Numbered from the stretch's first letter, positions 31,161 through 42,353 are shown. The stretch is 64,000 nucleotides of DNA from Ahaetulla prasina (GCF_028640845.1 NC_080546.1:81878257-81942256), one strand, 5' to 3'. Program-made: numbers and translations. The notes: generated by a model not told the origin, from the letters alone.

Positions 31161-31624
31161 CAGTAGTGAAATCCATTATTTTACTACCAGTTCTGTGGGC
31201 GTGGCTTGGTGGGCATGGTGTCGTTTGGTGGGCGTGGCTTGGTGGGTGTGGCAGGGGAAGGATACTGCAAAATCCCCATTCCCTCCCCACTCCAGGGGAA
31301 GGATACTGCAAAATCCCCATTCCCTCCAGGGGAAGGATACTGCAAAATCCCCATTCTCTCACCACTCCTGGAGGAAGGATATTGCAAAATCTCCATTCCC
31401 ACCCCACTCCAGGGGAAGGACACTGCAAAATCCCCATTCCCACCCCACTCCAGGGGAAGGATACCTGCAAAATCCTCATTCCTACCCCATTCCTGGAGGA
31501 AGGATATTGCAAAATCTCCATTCCCACCCCACTCTGGGGCCAGCCAGGGGTTGTATTTGCCAGTTCTCTGAACCGCTCAAAATTTCCACTACCGGTTCTC
31601 CAAAACCTGCTGGATTTCACCCCG
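31161..31624. mobile_element. hAT-type element with expanded internal minisatellite
   Basis: Ends CAGTAGTGAAATCC and GGATTTCACCCCG, flanked by CATCAGCC and CATCACCC (7 of 8). The interior has about seven copies of a 34-42-bp unit containing GGAAGGATACTGCAAAATCC. The ORFs of 79-171 aa are translations of this repeat. Confidence 0.88.
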
Positions 31625-31733
31625 CATCACCCCCTTCCTTGACTCTGAATTTTGGAAAAGGTCTTTCCCAGCATTTTCAAACAGATGTGAATGATGATAC
31701 TGAGTCTTGAGGAACAACTCCTAAGTATCTGAG

Positions 31734-32121
31734 TATCAGTTTTGGAAGGCAATTTTCTTTTTTTTTCTTTTGCTTCTTAACTGCCACATATTTTAGCTTG
31801 GGAAGTTGGAAGGGAGTTGTTGTTGGAGTGGTAGAAAGTTAGTCATAACAACATTCCATATTCAAGGACATCCTGTGTCTGATGGAGACTGCCTGAAGAT
31901 TGTATCCAATTGAGTGTGAAGAGTTGATTTGACAATGTGATGAACTTGTGGGTGTGGGGCAGGGCTGTGAACTATCAACTGGGTGTGGAAAACCTGGAAG
32001 CTTTCAATTTCGGGTTTTCACAGCTGTGCCAACATGACGTCTCTAATAAATTGGAACTTTGAGGAACCGCAAGCCTCAGAGCTTTATTTCGTTGGGGGGG
32101 TGTTCCTTTGGAACCCTGACA
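31734..32121 (+). mobile_element. Solo LTR, family C (388 bp)
   Basis: Begins TATCAGTTTTGGAAGG (TG decayed to TA) and ends GGAACCCTGACA, flanked by a perfect CTGAG duplication (31729-31733, 32122-32126). Polyadenylation-like AATAAATTGG is near 32045. Confidence 0.88.
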
Positions 32122-32126
32122 CTGAG

Positions 32127-32392
32127 GTCAGCTCTGGGGTTCGGAGCTGCACCATCTGTGCCACCATGAAGAAGCATGGTGCAGCCAGGGAAGCCTACAA
32201 GGACCATAGGAGGAACTGGCCCCGGATTTCCTTGTTTGTTTGTTTCCCTCATATTTTATTTGTTTGATTTCTATAACATTCAATTTTCATCAAACAGTGT
32301 GTGGTCTGGGTGCAATTATTTTTAAACAATCATAATACACATATTTGCTGTGGTATTCATCACCATAATATTAATACTATAATGATATAATG
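32127..32392. other. Unassigned spacer
   Basis: No recognised content. The 94-aa frame at 31983-32267 overlaps the LTR and lacks a domain. Confidence 0.4.
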
Positions 32393-32655
32393 CAATGGTG
32401 AAATCCAATTTTTTTTTACTACCGGTTCTGTGGGTGTGGCTTGGTGGGTGTGATGTGGCTTGGTGGACGTGGCAGTGGAAGGATACTGCAAAATCCCCAT
32501 TCCCTCCCCACTCCTGGGGGAAAGATATTGCAAAATCTCCATTCCCAACCCACTCTGGGGCCAGCCTGAGGTGGTATTTGCCAGTTCTCCGAACTGCTCA
32601 AAATTTCCGCTACCGGTTCTCCAGAACCTGTCAGAACCTGCTGGATTTCACCCTT
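32393..32655. mobile_element. hAT-type MITE
   Basis: Ends CAATGGTGAAATCCAAT and GGATTTCACCCTT, flanked by ATATAATG and ATATAATA (7 of 8). Two internal 41-bp-type units. Confidence 0.85.
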
Positions 32656-32761
32656 ATATAATAACAATAATACTTTACCTCATCTTCTTTAACAACTTTC
32701 CACATCAACATTCCTCTTTTTATCTCTCTTCCTTTCTAACTTCTGTTTCTATTGTCTAGCC

Positions 32762-33247
32762 CAGGGGTGGTCAACCTTTTTATACCTACCACCCATTTTT
32801 TTTATCTCTGTTAGTAGTAAAATTTTCTAACCGCCCACCAGTTCCACAGTAATCCGCCGTGTAATCGTCATCTGTGCACGCCTCTCGCACATCGTGGATT
32901 GGGTTTTGGGTTTTGGGGGGGCTCTGGCTACCAGCTCTGCTTGTCTGTTACAGCTGGGTGGTGTGGGGGGAGATGCGCGAGCTATTCTGGGACGAGGCTC
33001 TTTTGTTTGCGGTCACACTATAGCGCCATTTAGTTTCACTGACGTAACGTGAACTAAACTTATGCGCGGGCGATTACTTCAACATTAATGAAAATATTTT
33101 TAAATAATGCTATGAAATTTTTTAAAAAAGTCAATTAAATTAAGAAAAAAAAGGAAAGTGCTTCAGTATCGGACAAAACCCCTACTGCCCACCATGAAAG
33201 CTGGAAAGCCCACTAGTGGACGGTAGGGACCAGTTTGACTATCACTG
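32762..33247. mobile_element. hAT element (486 bp) with perfect 8-bp duplication
   Basis: Ends CAGGGGTGGTCAACC and GACTATCACTG, flanked by GTCTAGCC on both sides (32754-32761, 33248-33255). Same family as 28571-29081, inverted. Confidence 0.93.
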
Positions 33248-33255
33248 GTCTAGCC

Positions 33256-33787
33256 ATTGATAAAATATGTCCCATATATGTCCCAACTGGCTCTGGACCC
33301 CATTGTTGAACTTTGCCATGCTTGCCGACAGCCTGCAGACTGCACAACTGAGCCGGGCTGCCGGTATACATACCAAGAGCCCACTATTGGACTGTGGGGG
33401 GGTGCTTGCGCGTGTGTGTGCAGTGCATGCCAAAAGGAGGCATGGGGTAAGTAGAACTGCACGAGGGTGTGTGTGTGATCAGCTGTGGCCCGTGATCTTT
33501 TTTTTTTTTAACTTTCAAAAGCATTTCTTTTTTGCAACCTATTCGGCTGAGCAGGTTGTAAAAAATGCTTTTAAAAGTAAAAATAAAAAAAGGCTCTGAC
33601 GATCGCGCAGCTCAGCTGTGATCGTCAGAGCCTCTTTTTTTTGCCTTTTAAAAGCATTTTTTTACAACCTATTCGGCCAGGCGATTGGGTGGGCGTGGGC
33701 AGGGCATGGGCAGGGATTTTTGCTACTGGTTCTCCAAACCACCCGCCGCCATCGCTACCAGGTCCAAACTGGGAGCATTTCACCCCT
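33256..33787. mobile_element. hAT-type element, left end unclear
   Basis: The right end GGGAGCATTTCACCCCTG matches 57006. Internal text repeats inverted around AGGCTCTGACGATCGCG (about 33592-33635), and flanking AAAGCATTTTTTACAACC-like arms recur. The left terminus is not obvious. Confidence 0.6.
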
Positions 33788-33986
33788 GGGGCGGGGGCTC
33801 AAGCAGTGGGACCTTGGGGGTGGGGTAAAGGGCACTTACGGGATGTTGGGTGTTACACCATGGTAGCACTGACTTTATTTTCATTACTATTTCTCACTCT
33901 GTGCCGGATTTCCTGTTTGCAGGATAAAAGAATACCCACTTTTCTTTCTTGCCTGCATTTCTAGTCTCTGCTAAACGCCGGAACGT

Positions 33987-34513
33987 TGTTGTGTCTCGTC
34001 CGATCTCACCACAGCCGGGGCCTTCTTATCTGCTTCCGAACACGGAGGAATGTCCTAGTATGCCTCCCGGCCCCAGCCCTGGCTCCATGCCCAGACAGGC
34101 TGAAGAGGAGGAAGTATCTCCAGCCCCCAGCTCTGGCTCCATGCCCAGGCAAACGGAGCACCTAGACCCCTCCCCCTCCTCCACAGCATGTGAGCCTGAG
34201 GGAGGTCAATTGCCAACAGCTGCAGACTGGAGTGACCCACGCGTCAGAAGACTTGATAGACGGAGGAAACAGAAGGAAGGGAGGGGCAGGCCTGGATAAG
34301 TGCTGAGTCATGGAGCCACACCCAATGGCCTATATAAAGGACCTGCTTTCTGGCATTCTCTGAGTCAGGCAAAGTCTAAACATATCTTGCTGAAGTCACT
34401 TTCTGGTCTCCTGCCTGCCCTGAGGACTTTGCTAGGACTTTGGCAGAGCTGCGGAGGCATGCCTGATTCGGATTTCCCTGACCCAGCCGTCAGCGGAGGA
34501 GTGGGACACGACA
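33987..34513 (+). mobile_element. Solo LTR, family A (527 bp)
   Basis: Ends TGTTGTGTCTCGTCC and GGGACACGACA with a perfect AACGT duplication (33982-33986, 34514-34518). A TATA box (TATATAAA, 34331-34338) marks the probable promoter. A frame from base 4 encodes PGPSYLLPNTEECPSMPPGP, then SPGSMPRQ-type repeats, and ends DRRRKQKEGRGRPG at 34299. No internal genes. Confidence 0.93.
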
Positions 34514-34518
34514 AACGT

Positions 34519-35340
34519 GACATTTGAATCTTCCCAGTAAAAGCACTCTTTTATGGATCCAGTAAATAAATAACTTGAACCTACGCAGAGTCAAATTCCA
34601 CCTGACAAATGCATTTTATAGACCCATGTTTCTCAAATTTACTTTGCAAAGTTCTTAAGTCTGATCGTGACTCATTTGCTCTCTAAAGCCAAAAAAAAGA
34701 GAGGCACAGCTGGCTGATTTATGGGTTGCTGAATGTACAAAATAGTGGTGCTCTTGAGAATACACCTTTCCAACTGGTTGCTAAATTTATTTACACTAAA
34801 GAACAGACCTTATGTTGAGCCTTACTTTCTACATTCTATTATATAAAGTGGCTTTCATGACACATTTGAAGTACCTAATTCCTATATATATCTGCCAACA
34901 GGCAGTAAAGCAAACTTCTCAAACATATTGTCCAGTGAGATTTATCTGTCCTTAGAGTGGAAAGTAAAAAAATAATAATATAAATCCTTCAAATGCAGGT
35001 ACCGAATATTTCAAGCATATGAGACTCAACTCATCTGGTGCCCACCAGTAATCTACCATCTGTTCCCTGCGGCCAGCTTTTCAGTGGCGGTAATATCTGT
35101 CCATCACTACATTTGTTTTTCTATCACATCAAAGGCAAATAGATTGAAAGAACATTGAGAAAAGCTGTAGCTGCTGCCATTGCTTATTCCCAACGGGTAT
35201 TAAAAGCTGAATGTCGCTAAAGACACCGGGGGTTTAGTTCTTTTGAGATCGAGTGCCAGGCAAGGGCTACTCACAGGAAGCAGCCAAGCCATTGTACATA
35301 AGGGTCTTGGACATGATGGATTGAAATAAGTGCTCCTAAC
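34519..35340. other. Unassigned sequence
   Basis: About 820 bp with no repeat match in the window and no coding ORF. Confidence 0.4.
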
Positions 35341-35342
35341 CA

Positions 35343-35460
35343 GTGGTGAGTTGCTAACGGTTCTCCCTGGTTCAAGAGAGCTAGTAGCGGAAATGTTGAT
35401 GTGAGAGTGAACCGGTTCACTGCGACCGTCAGCTGGGCCCTCTTGCCCGCCCCTGCGCTA
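35343..35460. mobile_element. hAT-type fragment
   Basis: Starts CAGTGGTGAGTTGCTAACGG and includes GTGAACCGGTTCACTGCGAC. The right end is lost at the CR1 fragment. Confidence 0.45.
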
Positions 35461-35484
35461 TACCTACCTTTATTTATTTATTTG

Positions 35485-35612
35485 TTTTTCCCCGAAAGCC
35501 ATCACACTGCTAAACAAATAATTCCCTCAACACTGTCAAACTATTTACTAAATCTGCACTATTATTAATCTTCTCATCGTTCCCATCACCTACCTCCTTC
35601 CACTTATGACTG
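35485..35612 (+). mobile_element. CR1 LINE 3' fragment (snake-type)
   Basis: Matches the interior of 1-462 from TTTTTCCCCGAAAGCCATCA to CTTCCACTTATGACTGG. Both ends truncated, no pentanucleotide tail. Confidence 0.8.
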
Positions 35613-35709
35613 GAAGGGCATCCGCTCAGGACAGGAAGGGCAAGGCCCAAGAGAAGGTATAAATAACACTCATTCTCCACTCCATGTGGTCAGCTACCCA
35701 GAATCACAC

Positions 35710-36227
35710 TGTTGTGCCTCACCCGCCCTCCTCTCCGCAGCTGAGCCCCTCCCATCTCCTGCTATCTGAGCCAGAGTCTAATAATGAAGAGGAACAGCCT
35801 GGCATGCCTCCAGCCCCCAGCCCTGGCACCATGCCTGGACAGAATGAGCAAACCTCCATCCTACAGCGTGTGAGCACGAAGCCAGCCATGTGCTAGAATT
35901 GCCGGCAGCAGACCAGGTGGATGGAAAGACACAGTGGACGGATCCCTGCTTCCGGAGAATGGAGAGGCGACGTCAGCAAAAGGAAGGGAGGGGCAGGCCT
36001 GGATAAGTGCTGAGTCATGGAGCCACACCCCATGGCCTATATAAAGGATCTGCTTTTTGGCATTCCTTGAGTCAAGCAACGTCTCATCTGGTTGCTGAAG
36101 TCACATCTTGGATTGCTGCCTGCCCTGAGAACTCTGACAGGAATTTGGCAAAGCTGCAGAGGCTTCGTGGCCACGCTTGATACAGACTTTCCAGACCCGG
36201 CCGTCGGAGGAGGAGTGGAACATGACA
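35710..36227 (+). mobile_element. Solo LTR, family A (518 bp)
   Basis: Ends TGTTGTGCCTCACCC and GGAACATGACA, flanked by CACAC and CACAT (4 of 5). TATATAAA at 36039-36046. The base-4 frame encodes SEPESNNEEEQPGMPPAPSP but reaches a stop at 35894-35896, earlier than in 33987 or 55681. Confidence 0.88.
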
Positions 36228-36403
36228 CACATGTGCTTGATGGTTCTGCTTCACCATTAAACCATCTTTCCAATCAGACACCCATGTTTCCGACGTCTTT
36301 CTCCCCCCACTTGGAACGGAACCAGATGGATATTTCCTCCAACATCTTGTTGCATGTATGAGGCTGAATTCATCGCTCAGAAGTGTAAATCATGGTGGGG
36401 AAG

Positions 36404-36650
36404 ACGCTGTGGCTCCAGACAACTGAACAAGAAAGGAGAATATTTGTAGCTCAGGATTGAAATGAGGGTTCCTTGGTTTTTTGTTTTTTTTTGAGTTTGG
36501 TTGCTGTCTTGCGGATTATGCAAACTAAGCTAACGTCATCGGTCAGTGCGATGAAGTTATCTAGTTTGGATGATGAAAACAACCAAGCTCAGAGACCACC
36601 CAGGAACCGTCGCAGTTGAAGAAAGACGATTGCATGGAGCAGTCTTTGGA
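36404..36650. mobile_element. Penelope-like terminal repeats (family c), inverted pair
   Basis: The minus copy from GAGAATATTTGTAGCTCAGG meets a plus copy near 36545 (GTTATCTAGTTTGGATGATG, then AACCAAGCTCAGAG). Both structured cores are degraded. The same text is at 44698-44800. Confidence 0.5.
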
Positions 36651-36737
36651 CTGTGAATTGTGAATTGACTCGCTTTTTCCTTAGTGGATAACAAATTATG
36701 AAGAAAAATTATTTCCTAAGTGAAATGCCTATTGTTA

Positions 36738-36834
36738 TTATTTTATTTACACAAAATGACAGTATACACAGCAAAGGAGGTAACTATGCTGGATTTCGTA
36801 TCACAGATCACTATTCGAACACTTCCCAAGCATT
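36738..36834 (-). mobile_element. R4/Dong-like LINE, extreme 3' end
   Basis: A ~95-bp copy of the 3' terminus (TTTACACAAAATGACAGTAT at left). It is bounded by a degenerate ATT stretch and the (GTT)n block at 36835. Confidence 0.65.
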
Positions 36835-36881
36835 GTTGTTGTTGTTGTTGTTGTTGCTGTGATGATGATGATGATGATGAT
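36835..36881. repeat. (GTT)n(GAT)n trinucleotides
   Basis: Short trinucleotide runs between two copies of the same LINE 3' end. Confidence 0.9.
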
Positions 36882-38098
36882 GACAGTATACACAGCAAAC
36901 GAGATAACTATGCTGGATTTCGTATCACAGATCACTAGTCGAACACTTCCCAAGCGTTTAGGACTGCGTGATGTATCGGCGAATTATGCGAGCAGATCTC
37001 AATAAGGTGGCCTTCTGCAGCTGACCAATGGTGATCTTGTCAGCACCAATTGCTTTTAAGTGCTTGCCTAGGTCTTTAGGCACAGCTCCCAGTGTGCCGA
37101 GTACCACTGGAACCACCTGCACTGGTTTATGCCAGAGTCTCTGCAATTCGATTCTCAAATCTTGATATCTGGTGACTTTTCCAAGTTGTTTCTCATCAAT
37201 TCTGCTGTCACCAGGTATAGCAATGTCCACTATCCACACTTTTTTCTTTTCCACAATCATGATATTGTATTGTATTGGGTATTGTGTTCCAAAACTTTAT
37301 CAGTCTGTATTCGGAAATCCCACACTAGTTTTGCATGCTCATTTTCAATCACTTTTTCAGGCTTATGATCCCACCAGTTCTTTGCAACAGGCAGATGGTA
37401 GTTGTGACACAAGTTCCAGTGGACCATCTGAGCGACTGTGTTGTGACTTGTTTGTAGTCGGTCTGAGCTAGTGTCTTACAGTAGCTGTTCTGTTTCCCTT
37501 CCCCCAATACTCCCAGCAAAGAGTCCGTCAGAGGCCTTCCTTTTTTTTCCTTTTATTTACATAGATACATGTCCTGGCCACGTCTACCCACGGGCCTGCC
37601 AAGTTTCTGGAGATAACGAGGAAATTATAGATAAGGCCAGAATTACTCACGAATATATTCTTCCCTCCATGAAATAGTTAGCTCGCGCCAAATTCATTGC
37701 TTTGTCCAAGACAAAAAACCAGGAAGTCCCGCCTCCTATTTATAGTCTCTGCAGATGTCACTGCATGACAATTATGACTTGGCTTTGTCCCAACTCTTCC
37801 GCTGCTGCGCACGTCGATCAAGTCTTCGTAATCTTGCGTCACTCCAAAACTGCTCTTGGGGCGTTGCCAAATCAGAAGAAGGCCCGGGAGAATCAGGCCG
37901 TGCCGGCCCCTCCTCCTCCCTTTGAGTGGGTGCCAGGGAGGGAGAGGGCTCAAGAGAAACAGGGCTTGCCAGGTCTTCTCCCTCATTTTCTGAATCATCC
38001 GAGTCCAGGAGTCTGGGTCCAGGAACCTGGGTCACAACAGTAGCTCAGTATGTGATCAATGGTTTCATCTGCTTCTTTGCAAAGAAATCAGATTTCTC
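36882..38098 (-). mobile_element. R4/Dong-like LINE: endonuclease C-terminus and 3' end, split by an LTR
   Basis: The minus frame 36958-37260 reads VWIVDIAIPGDSRIDEKQLG, then KVTRYQDLRIELQRLW and VVPVVLGTLGAVPKDLGKHL. That pattern (D...PGD...K..KYQDL) fits the restriction-like endonuclease end of R2/R4-group non-LTR elements. Further coding text upstream is frame-broken. The solo LTR at 37486-38039 interrupts it, and LINE text resumes 38045-38098. Neighbouring ATT repeats fit the TAA-type target known for Dong. Confidence 0.65.
37486..38039 (-). mobile_element. Solo LTR, family E (554 bp)
   Basis: On the minus strand it begins TGTTGTGACCCAGGTTCC and ends GGGAAACAGAACA. A perfect GTAGC duplication flanks it (37481-37485, 38040-38044). 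TATA-like CTATAAATAGG lies near 37735-37745. The base-4 frame encodes RLLDSDDSENEGEDL, a Pro/Ser stretch and a basic end RLRRLDRRAQQRKSWDKAKS (stop near 37772). Confidence 0.9.

Positions 38099-38171
<73 letters not shown>
38099..38171. repeat. (ATT)n microsatellite
   Basis: About 24 units on the left of the R4-like 3' fragment. Confidence 0.97.
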
Positions 38172-38301
38172 TTATTTACACAAAATGACAGTATACACAG
38201 CAAACGAGATAATTATGCTGGATTTCATATCACAGATCACTAGTCGAACACTTCCCAAGCGTTTAGGACCGCGTGATGTATCGGCAAATTATGCGAGCAG
38301 A

Positions 38302-38302
<1 letters not shown>
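38172..38302 (-). mobile_element. R4/Dong-like LINE 3' fragment inside (ATT)n
   Basis: 131 bp matching 36882 onward, 3' end at left (TTTACACAAAATGACAGT), truncated at GAGCAGAT. It is flanked by ATT arrays on both sides. Confidence 0.75.

Positions 38303-38381
<79 letters not shown>
38303..38381. repeat. (ATT)n microsatellite
   Basis: About 26 units on the right of the LINE fragment. Confidence 0.97.
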
Positions 38382-38701
38382 GGGGGGGAGCTTTCTATCC
38401 ATGCGAGTAAGGCAGCTCACGGGAGAGAGCAAGATGCTTTGCAGATCTTTAAAACATGATCTCTGATATTTGGAAACTATAGATTTACATCTGGAAAAGA
38501 ATTTGAGGGAGGAGTATAATTTCAGTTCTCTGTGCCAGTGGCTTGGTGTGAACAGTGGTCATTGGATTTTTATTTATTTTTTTTGCAAACAGTGTTGATT
38601 AGTCTTGCTTGTACTCCAGTGCTTATCACAAGCAGCAACACATGGAGTTGAGATTGCAAATTTTGATGATTTTTTTCCAACTTTGTGATGTGGATAAGAT
38701 A
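38382..38701. other. Unassigned spacer
   Basis: About 320 bp, no recognised content. Confidence 0.4.
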
Positions 38702-38862
38702 CAGTGGTGGGATTCAGCCAGTTTGGGTGAACCTGTAGTTAAATGGCTGGCTGGCCTCACCCCTTCCTACCCCACCCCTTCCAGGAGTCCTCACACGCCC
38801 CATTTTGACTTCCAGGTAAATGCAGGGAGGCCTATTAGGCCCAAAACAGGGCACAGGAGTGG

Positions 38863-38920
<58 letters not shown>

Positions 38921-39142
38921 ATGGCCGGTTTTTACTCCCAGGAGGCTTCAGGGAGGCCTCCTAGGCCCAAAACAGGGGCGTGGCAGGGTGGCGCGTCCCT
39001 CCATCCCATTTTTGCTCCCAGGTGGGTGCAGGAGGCTGAGTGCTGCCTGTCACACCCCTGGCCACGCCCACCATGGCCACACCCACCCAGCCGATCTTTA
39101 GGGCAGACAACTGGTTGTTAAATTATTTGAATCCCACCAGTG
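38702..39142. mobile_element. hAT-type element containing a (CA)n expansion
   Basis: Ends CAGTGGTGGGATTCAGCC and TTGAATCCCACCAGTG, flanked by ATAAGATA and ATAAGAGA (7 of 8). A (CA)n of about 24 units lies at 38871-38919. GGAGGCCTNTTAGGCCCAAA-type text occurs twice. Confidence 0.88.
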
Positions 39143-39815
39143 ATAAGAGATGTAGGTAGATCGGAATCGAGCCTTTTTCTTCCTGCATGGTTAAATGAAC
39201 TAAGCTGAGATTGACCCCATGATGAAGAGAGGTGATCAATACCATTTTTGAATGTGGGACTTGTACCCATTTGCTGATAAGTGACAGTTACTGCAAAAAA
39301 ACCAACAACACCTCCTTTGACTTTTGAAATTGTAAATCACTCTCAAATTTTGTTGTTGGCTAATGTGATTAAGAAAGTGGTGACCTCATCGCTCCATACT
39401 TGTGGGATAAAAATTATTTCCTGGACTTACGAGATTCATGGTTTCATCCGGTCGATGTTTCTGAAGTTGGTCGTCTTGACAAATAATTTGTGCTGAAATT
39501 AGATGAAGGGAGCGCAACTCTGCTTGTTCTTCTGGATCTCTAGCAGATTCAGACGCCATCAACCAGGATATCCTTTGCAGCTGTTTGAAGGACTGTGCTC
39601 TTGTGGGCACTGTATAGTACTGCTGTAAAGGGCATGCAATTGCTACTAGATGTACACTTTGAGATATGTTGAATACGCCTCTCAGAATATGGCTATGGAA
39701 GGAATTCCCTAAGGGGACATTTCCAAATGGTATGTTTGGCTCAGTGTCTCCCCCCAAAAACGTGCTTTGCGTTAATATTTTGGTGGCCTTCTTTTTAGGT
39801 TTTGAGGAACTCAAA
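39143..39815. other. Unassigned sequence
   Basis: About 670 bp. The 142-aa minus frame at 39386-39814 has no recognisable domain and no repeat partner here; I do not call it a gene. Confidence 0.4.
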
Positions 39816-40080
39816 GGGCCTCTGGTGGTTCAGACTGCTAAGACAGTCTGTTATTAACACAGCTGCTTGCAATTACTGCAGGTTCAAGTCCCACCAGGCC
39901 CAAAGTTGACTCAGCCTTCCATCCTTTATAAGGTAGGTAAAATGAGGACCCAGATTGTTGGGGGCAATAAGTTGACTTTGTATATAATATACAAATGAAT
40001 GAAGACTATTGTTTAACATAGTGTAAGCCGCCCTGAGTCTTCGGAGAAGGGTGGGATATAAATGCAAATAGAAAAACAAC
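39816..40080 (+). mobile_element. tRNA-derived SINE with L2-like tail
   Basis: Head CTCTGGTGGTTCAGACTGCT with GGTTCAAGTCCCACC box, then AGATTGTTGGGGGCAATAAG, and tail GAGAAGGGTGGGATATAAAT. Other copies are at 45310 and 60905 (minus). Confidence 0.88.
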
Positions 40081-40145
40081 AACTCTGAAATTAAGGATTT
40101 TTCTCCCCATGAATGGTGAAAAGAATAAAGTATCACCTCCTGATT

Positions 40146-40923
40146 TCAGATTAACAGGGTTGGAAGGGACCTTGTAGGTCATTTAGTCCAACACCCCCCC
40201 ACCCAAGCAGGAGACCCTATATTATTTCTGACAGATGGCAGTCCGGTCGCTTCTTGAAAGCTTCCAGTGATGGAACTCCCACAACTTATGAAGGCAACTT
40301 CTGTTCCATTGGTTGATTGCACTCACTGTCAGAAAATTTCTCCTTATTTCCAGGTTAAATATCTCCTTGTTCAGTTTCCATCCGTTATTCCTTGTCCGGT
40401 CTTCAGGTGCTCTGGAAAAAAGGTTGATACCCTCCTCTCTGTGGCAGCCCCTCAAATATTGGAAGACTGCTATCATGTCTCCCCTGGTCCTTCTCTTCAC
40501 TAGACTAGCCATGCCCAGTTCCTGCAACCGTTCTTCATATGTTTTAGCCTCCAGTCCCCTAATCATCTTGGTTGCTCTTCTCTGCACTTTTTTTGAGTCT
40601 CAACGTCTTTTTTATAGGGTGGCGACCAAAACTGGATGCAGTATTCTAGGCGTGGTCTTACTAAGGCATTATAGAGTGGTATTAGTACCTCACTTGATCT
40701 TCATTGTATCCCTCTGTTAATGCAATTTAGGATTGCATTGGCTTTTTTGACTGCCGCTGCACACTGCTGGCTCATATTTAATTAGTTGGTCCACTAAGAC
40801 GCCAAGATCCCTCTCACAGTTACTGCTATTAAGCCTGGTTTCACCCAGTCTATATGTGTACTTTTGGTTTTAAGTATAAGACTTTATTTTTCCCCATGTT
40901 GAATTGATGTATCTTCTGATCTC
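40146..40923 (-). mobile_element. CR1 LINE C-terminal coding remnant
   Basis: The minus frame 40222-40587 reads [20 protein letters not shown], then [20 protein letters not shown], the conserved CR1 reverse transcriptase end. It continues to KLSRSDRTAICQK before the 3' UTR. Frame-broken upstream coding text extends to about 40850. 5'-truncated, inactive. Confidence 0.9.
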
Positions 40924-40926
40924 TAG

Positions 40927-40991
<65 letters not shown>

Positions 40992-41009
40992 TATTATTAT
41001 TATTATTAT
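40927..41009. repeat. (ATA)n then (ATT)n
   Basis: Trinucleotide run whose strand sense flips near 40990, forming a potential hairpin at the L2 3' end. Confidence 0.95.
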
Positions 41010-41690
41010 TTAATTTTTATACCGCCCTTCTCCCGAAGGACTCAAGGCGGTGAACAGCCAAGTAAAACCATACAATATATTACAATAAAAACTATTTAAA
41101 AAACTTATTCCATATGGTCTAAATTTAAATATAAAATACATAATATAAAAATAAACCCCATTTAAAACGAATTAAAAACCCCTATTAAGCCAGTCCTGCT
41201 CGGAAGAATAGGTATGTTTTCAGCTCGCGGCGAAAAGTCCGGAGGTCAGGAAGTTGTCGAAGTCCTGGGGGAAGCTCATTCCAGAGGGTAGGTGCCCCCA
41301 CAGAGAAGGCTCTCCCCCTGTTTGGCTGACGGCACCCTGAGGAGACCATTTCTATGGGAGCGTACTGGTCGGTGGGAGGCATGTGGTAGCAGAAGGCAGT
41401 CCCGAAGATATCCCGGTCCTAAGCCATGGAGCGCTTTAAAGGTGATAACCAACACCTTGAAGTGCACCCGGAAGACCACAGGTAGCCAGTGCAGTCTACG
41501 CAGGATTGGTGTTATATGGGAGCCACGAGTGGCTCCCTCTATCACCAAGAGCTGCATTCTGGACCAACTGAAGCCTCCGGGTGCTCCCCAAGGGGAGCCC
41601 CATGTAGAGAGCATTGCAGTAGTCCAGGCGAGAAGTGACGAGGGCGTGAGTGACCGTGCATAAGGCATCCCGGATATTTAGATCTTTATG
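41010..41690 (-). mobile_element. L2 LINE ORF2 C-terminal remnant
   Basis: Minus-strand text gives LDYCNALYMGLPLGSTRRLQ, then HITPILRRLHWLPVVFRVHF, KALHGLGPGYL, and in another frame TLWNELPPGLRQLPDLRTF. This order is typical of the L2/CR1-group reverse transcriptase C-terminus. It spans at least two frames, and the 3' end CGCCCTTCTCCCGAAGGAC is at left. Confidence 0.9.
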
Positions 41691-42353
41691 ATAACCCAAT
41701 AAAAGGAAACCAGAACCTCCTCGCAACCTTAAGAGGAAGCCAAACTACCAACTTTGATGGCTTTAGAGAAGACTTAAATACCCTATGGGATGAAAATTGG
41801 AAAGGCTGTTTAAACTTGACCATTACTGGCATATTGGGCTATTGGTGGGATATAGGCTCCTTACCTTTTAAACCGCTGCTGGGGCTGACGTATAATCTGT
41901 TTCTCCTGCAGTGATGCCTTTTCACTCCTTTGGAGAAGATAACACGGTAGGCTGAATTATCTAGTAGAAAATTGCCTAGGATTATTTCTCGATGACAGCT
42001 ATTGTTAGCGACCTGTGACAGTTTCTGTAAAACCGATGAGCTTTATGCAGTGAGAAGGAACACCGTTGCAAAGCAGGAATTAGGCGAGCTATGCCATTTG
42101 CAAACTCGGCTGATGGTCCGTAGGAGAGCTCTAATCCCATGTTTTGTGAGACATGCACCTCCGGTGGCATTATCATGATTGTCTTACAGAGAAACATTAT
42201 GTCACAATTCACAATTAGGTCCAATTCAGGTGTGTCCTTTCGCTTAACTTTGAATGATAGTTACCCAGTTGCAAGAACGAAGAAAGGTTAGGAGAGCAAT
42301 CGTTTATAACTTGTGCTTGGGCACCACTTCATTTTTTCTTACATATACATATA
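41691..42353. other. Unassigned sequence
   Basis: About 660 bp with no repeat or coding assignment. Confidence 0.4.

Noticed and set aside
37439..37485. LTR start at 37439 (TGTTGTGACTTG)
   Set aside because: No duplication matches there. Starting at 37486 gives a perfect GTAGC duplication, and 37439-37485 then reads as continuous LINE sequence.
39386..39814. 142-aa minus-strand frame as a host exon
   Set aside because: No domain, splice-site context or repeat-independent support that I can see; left unassigned.
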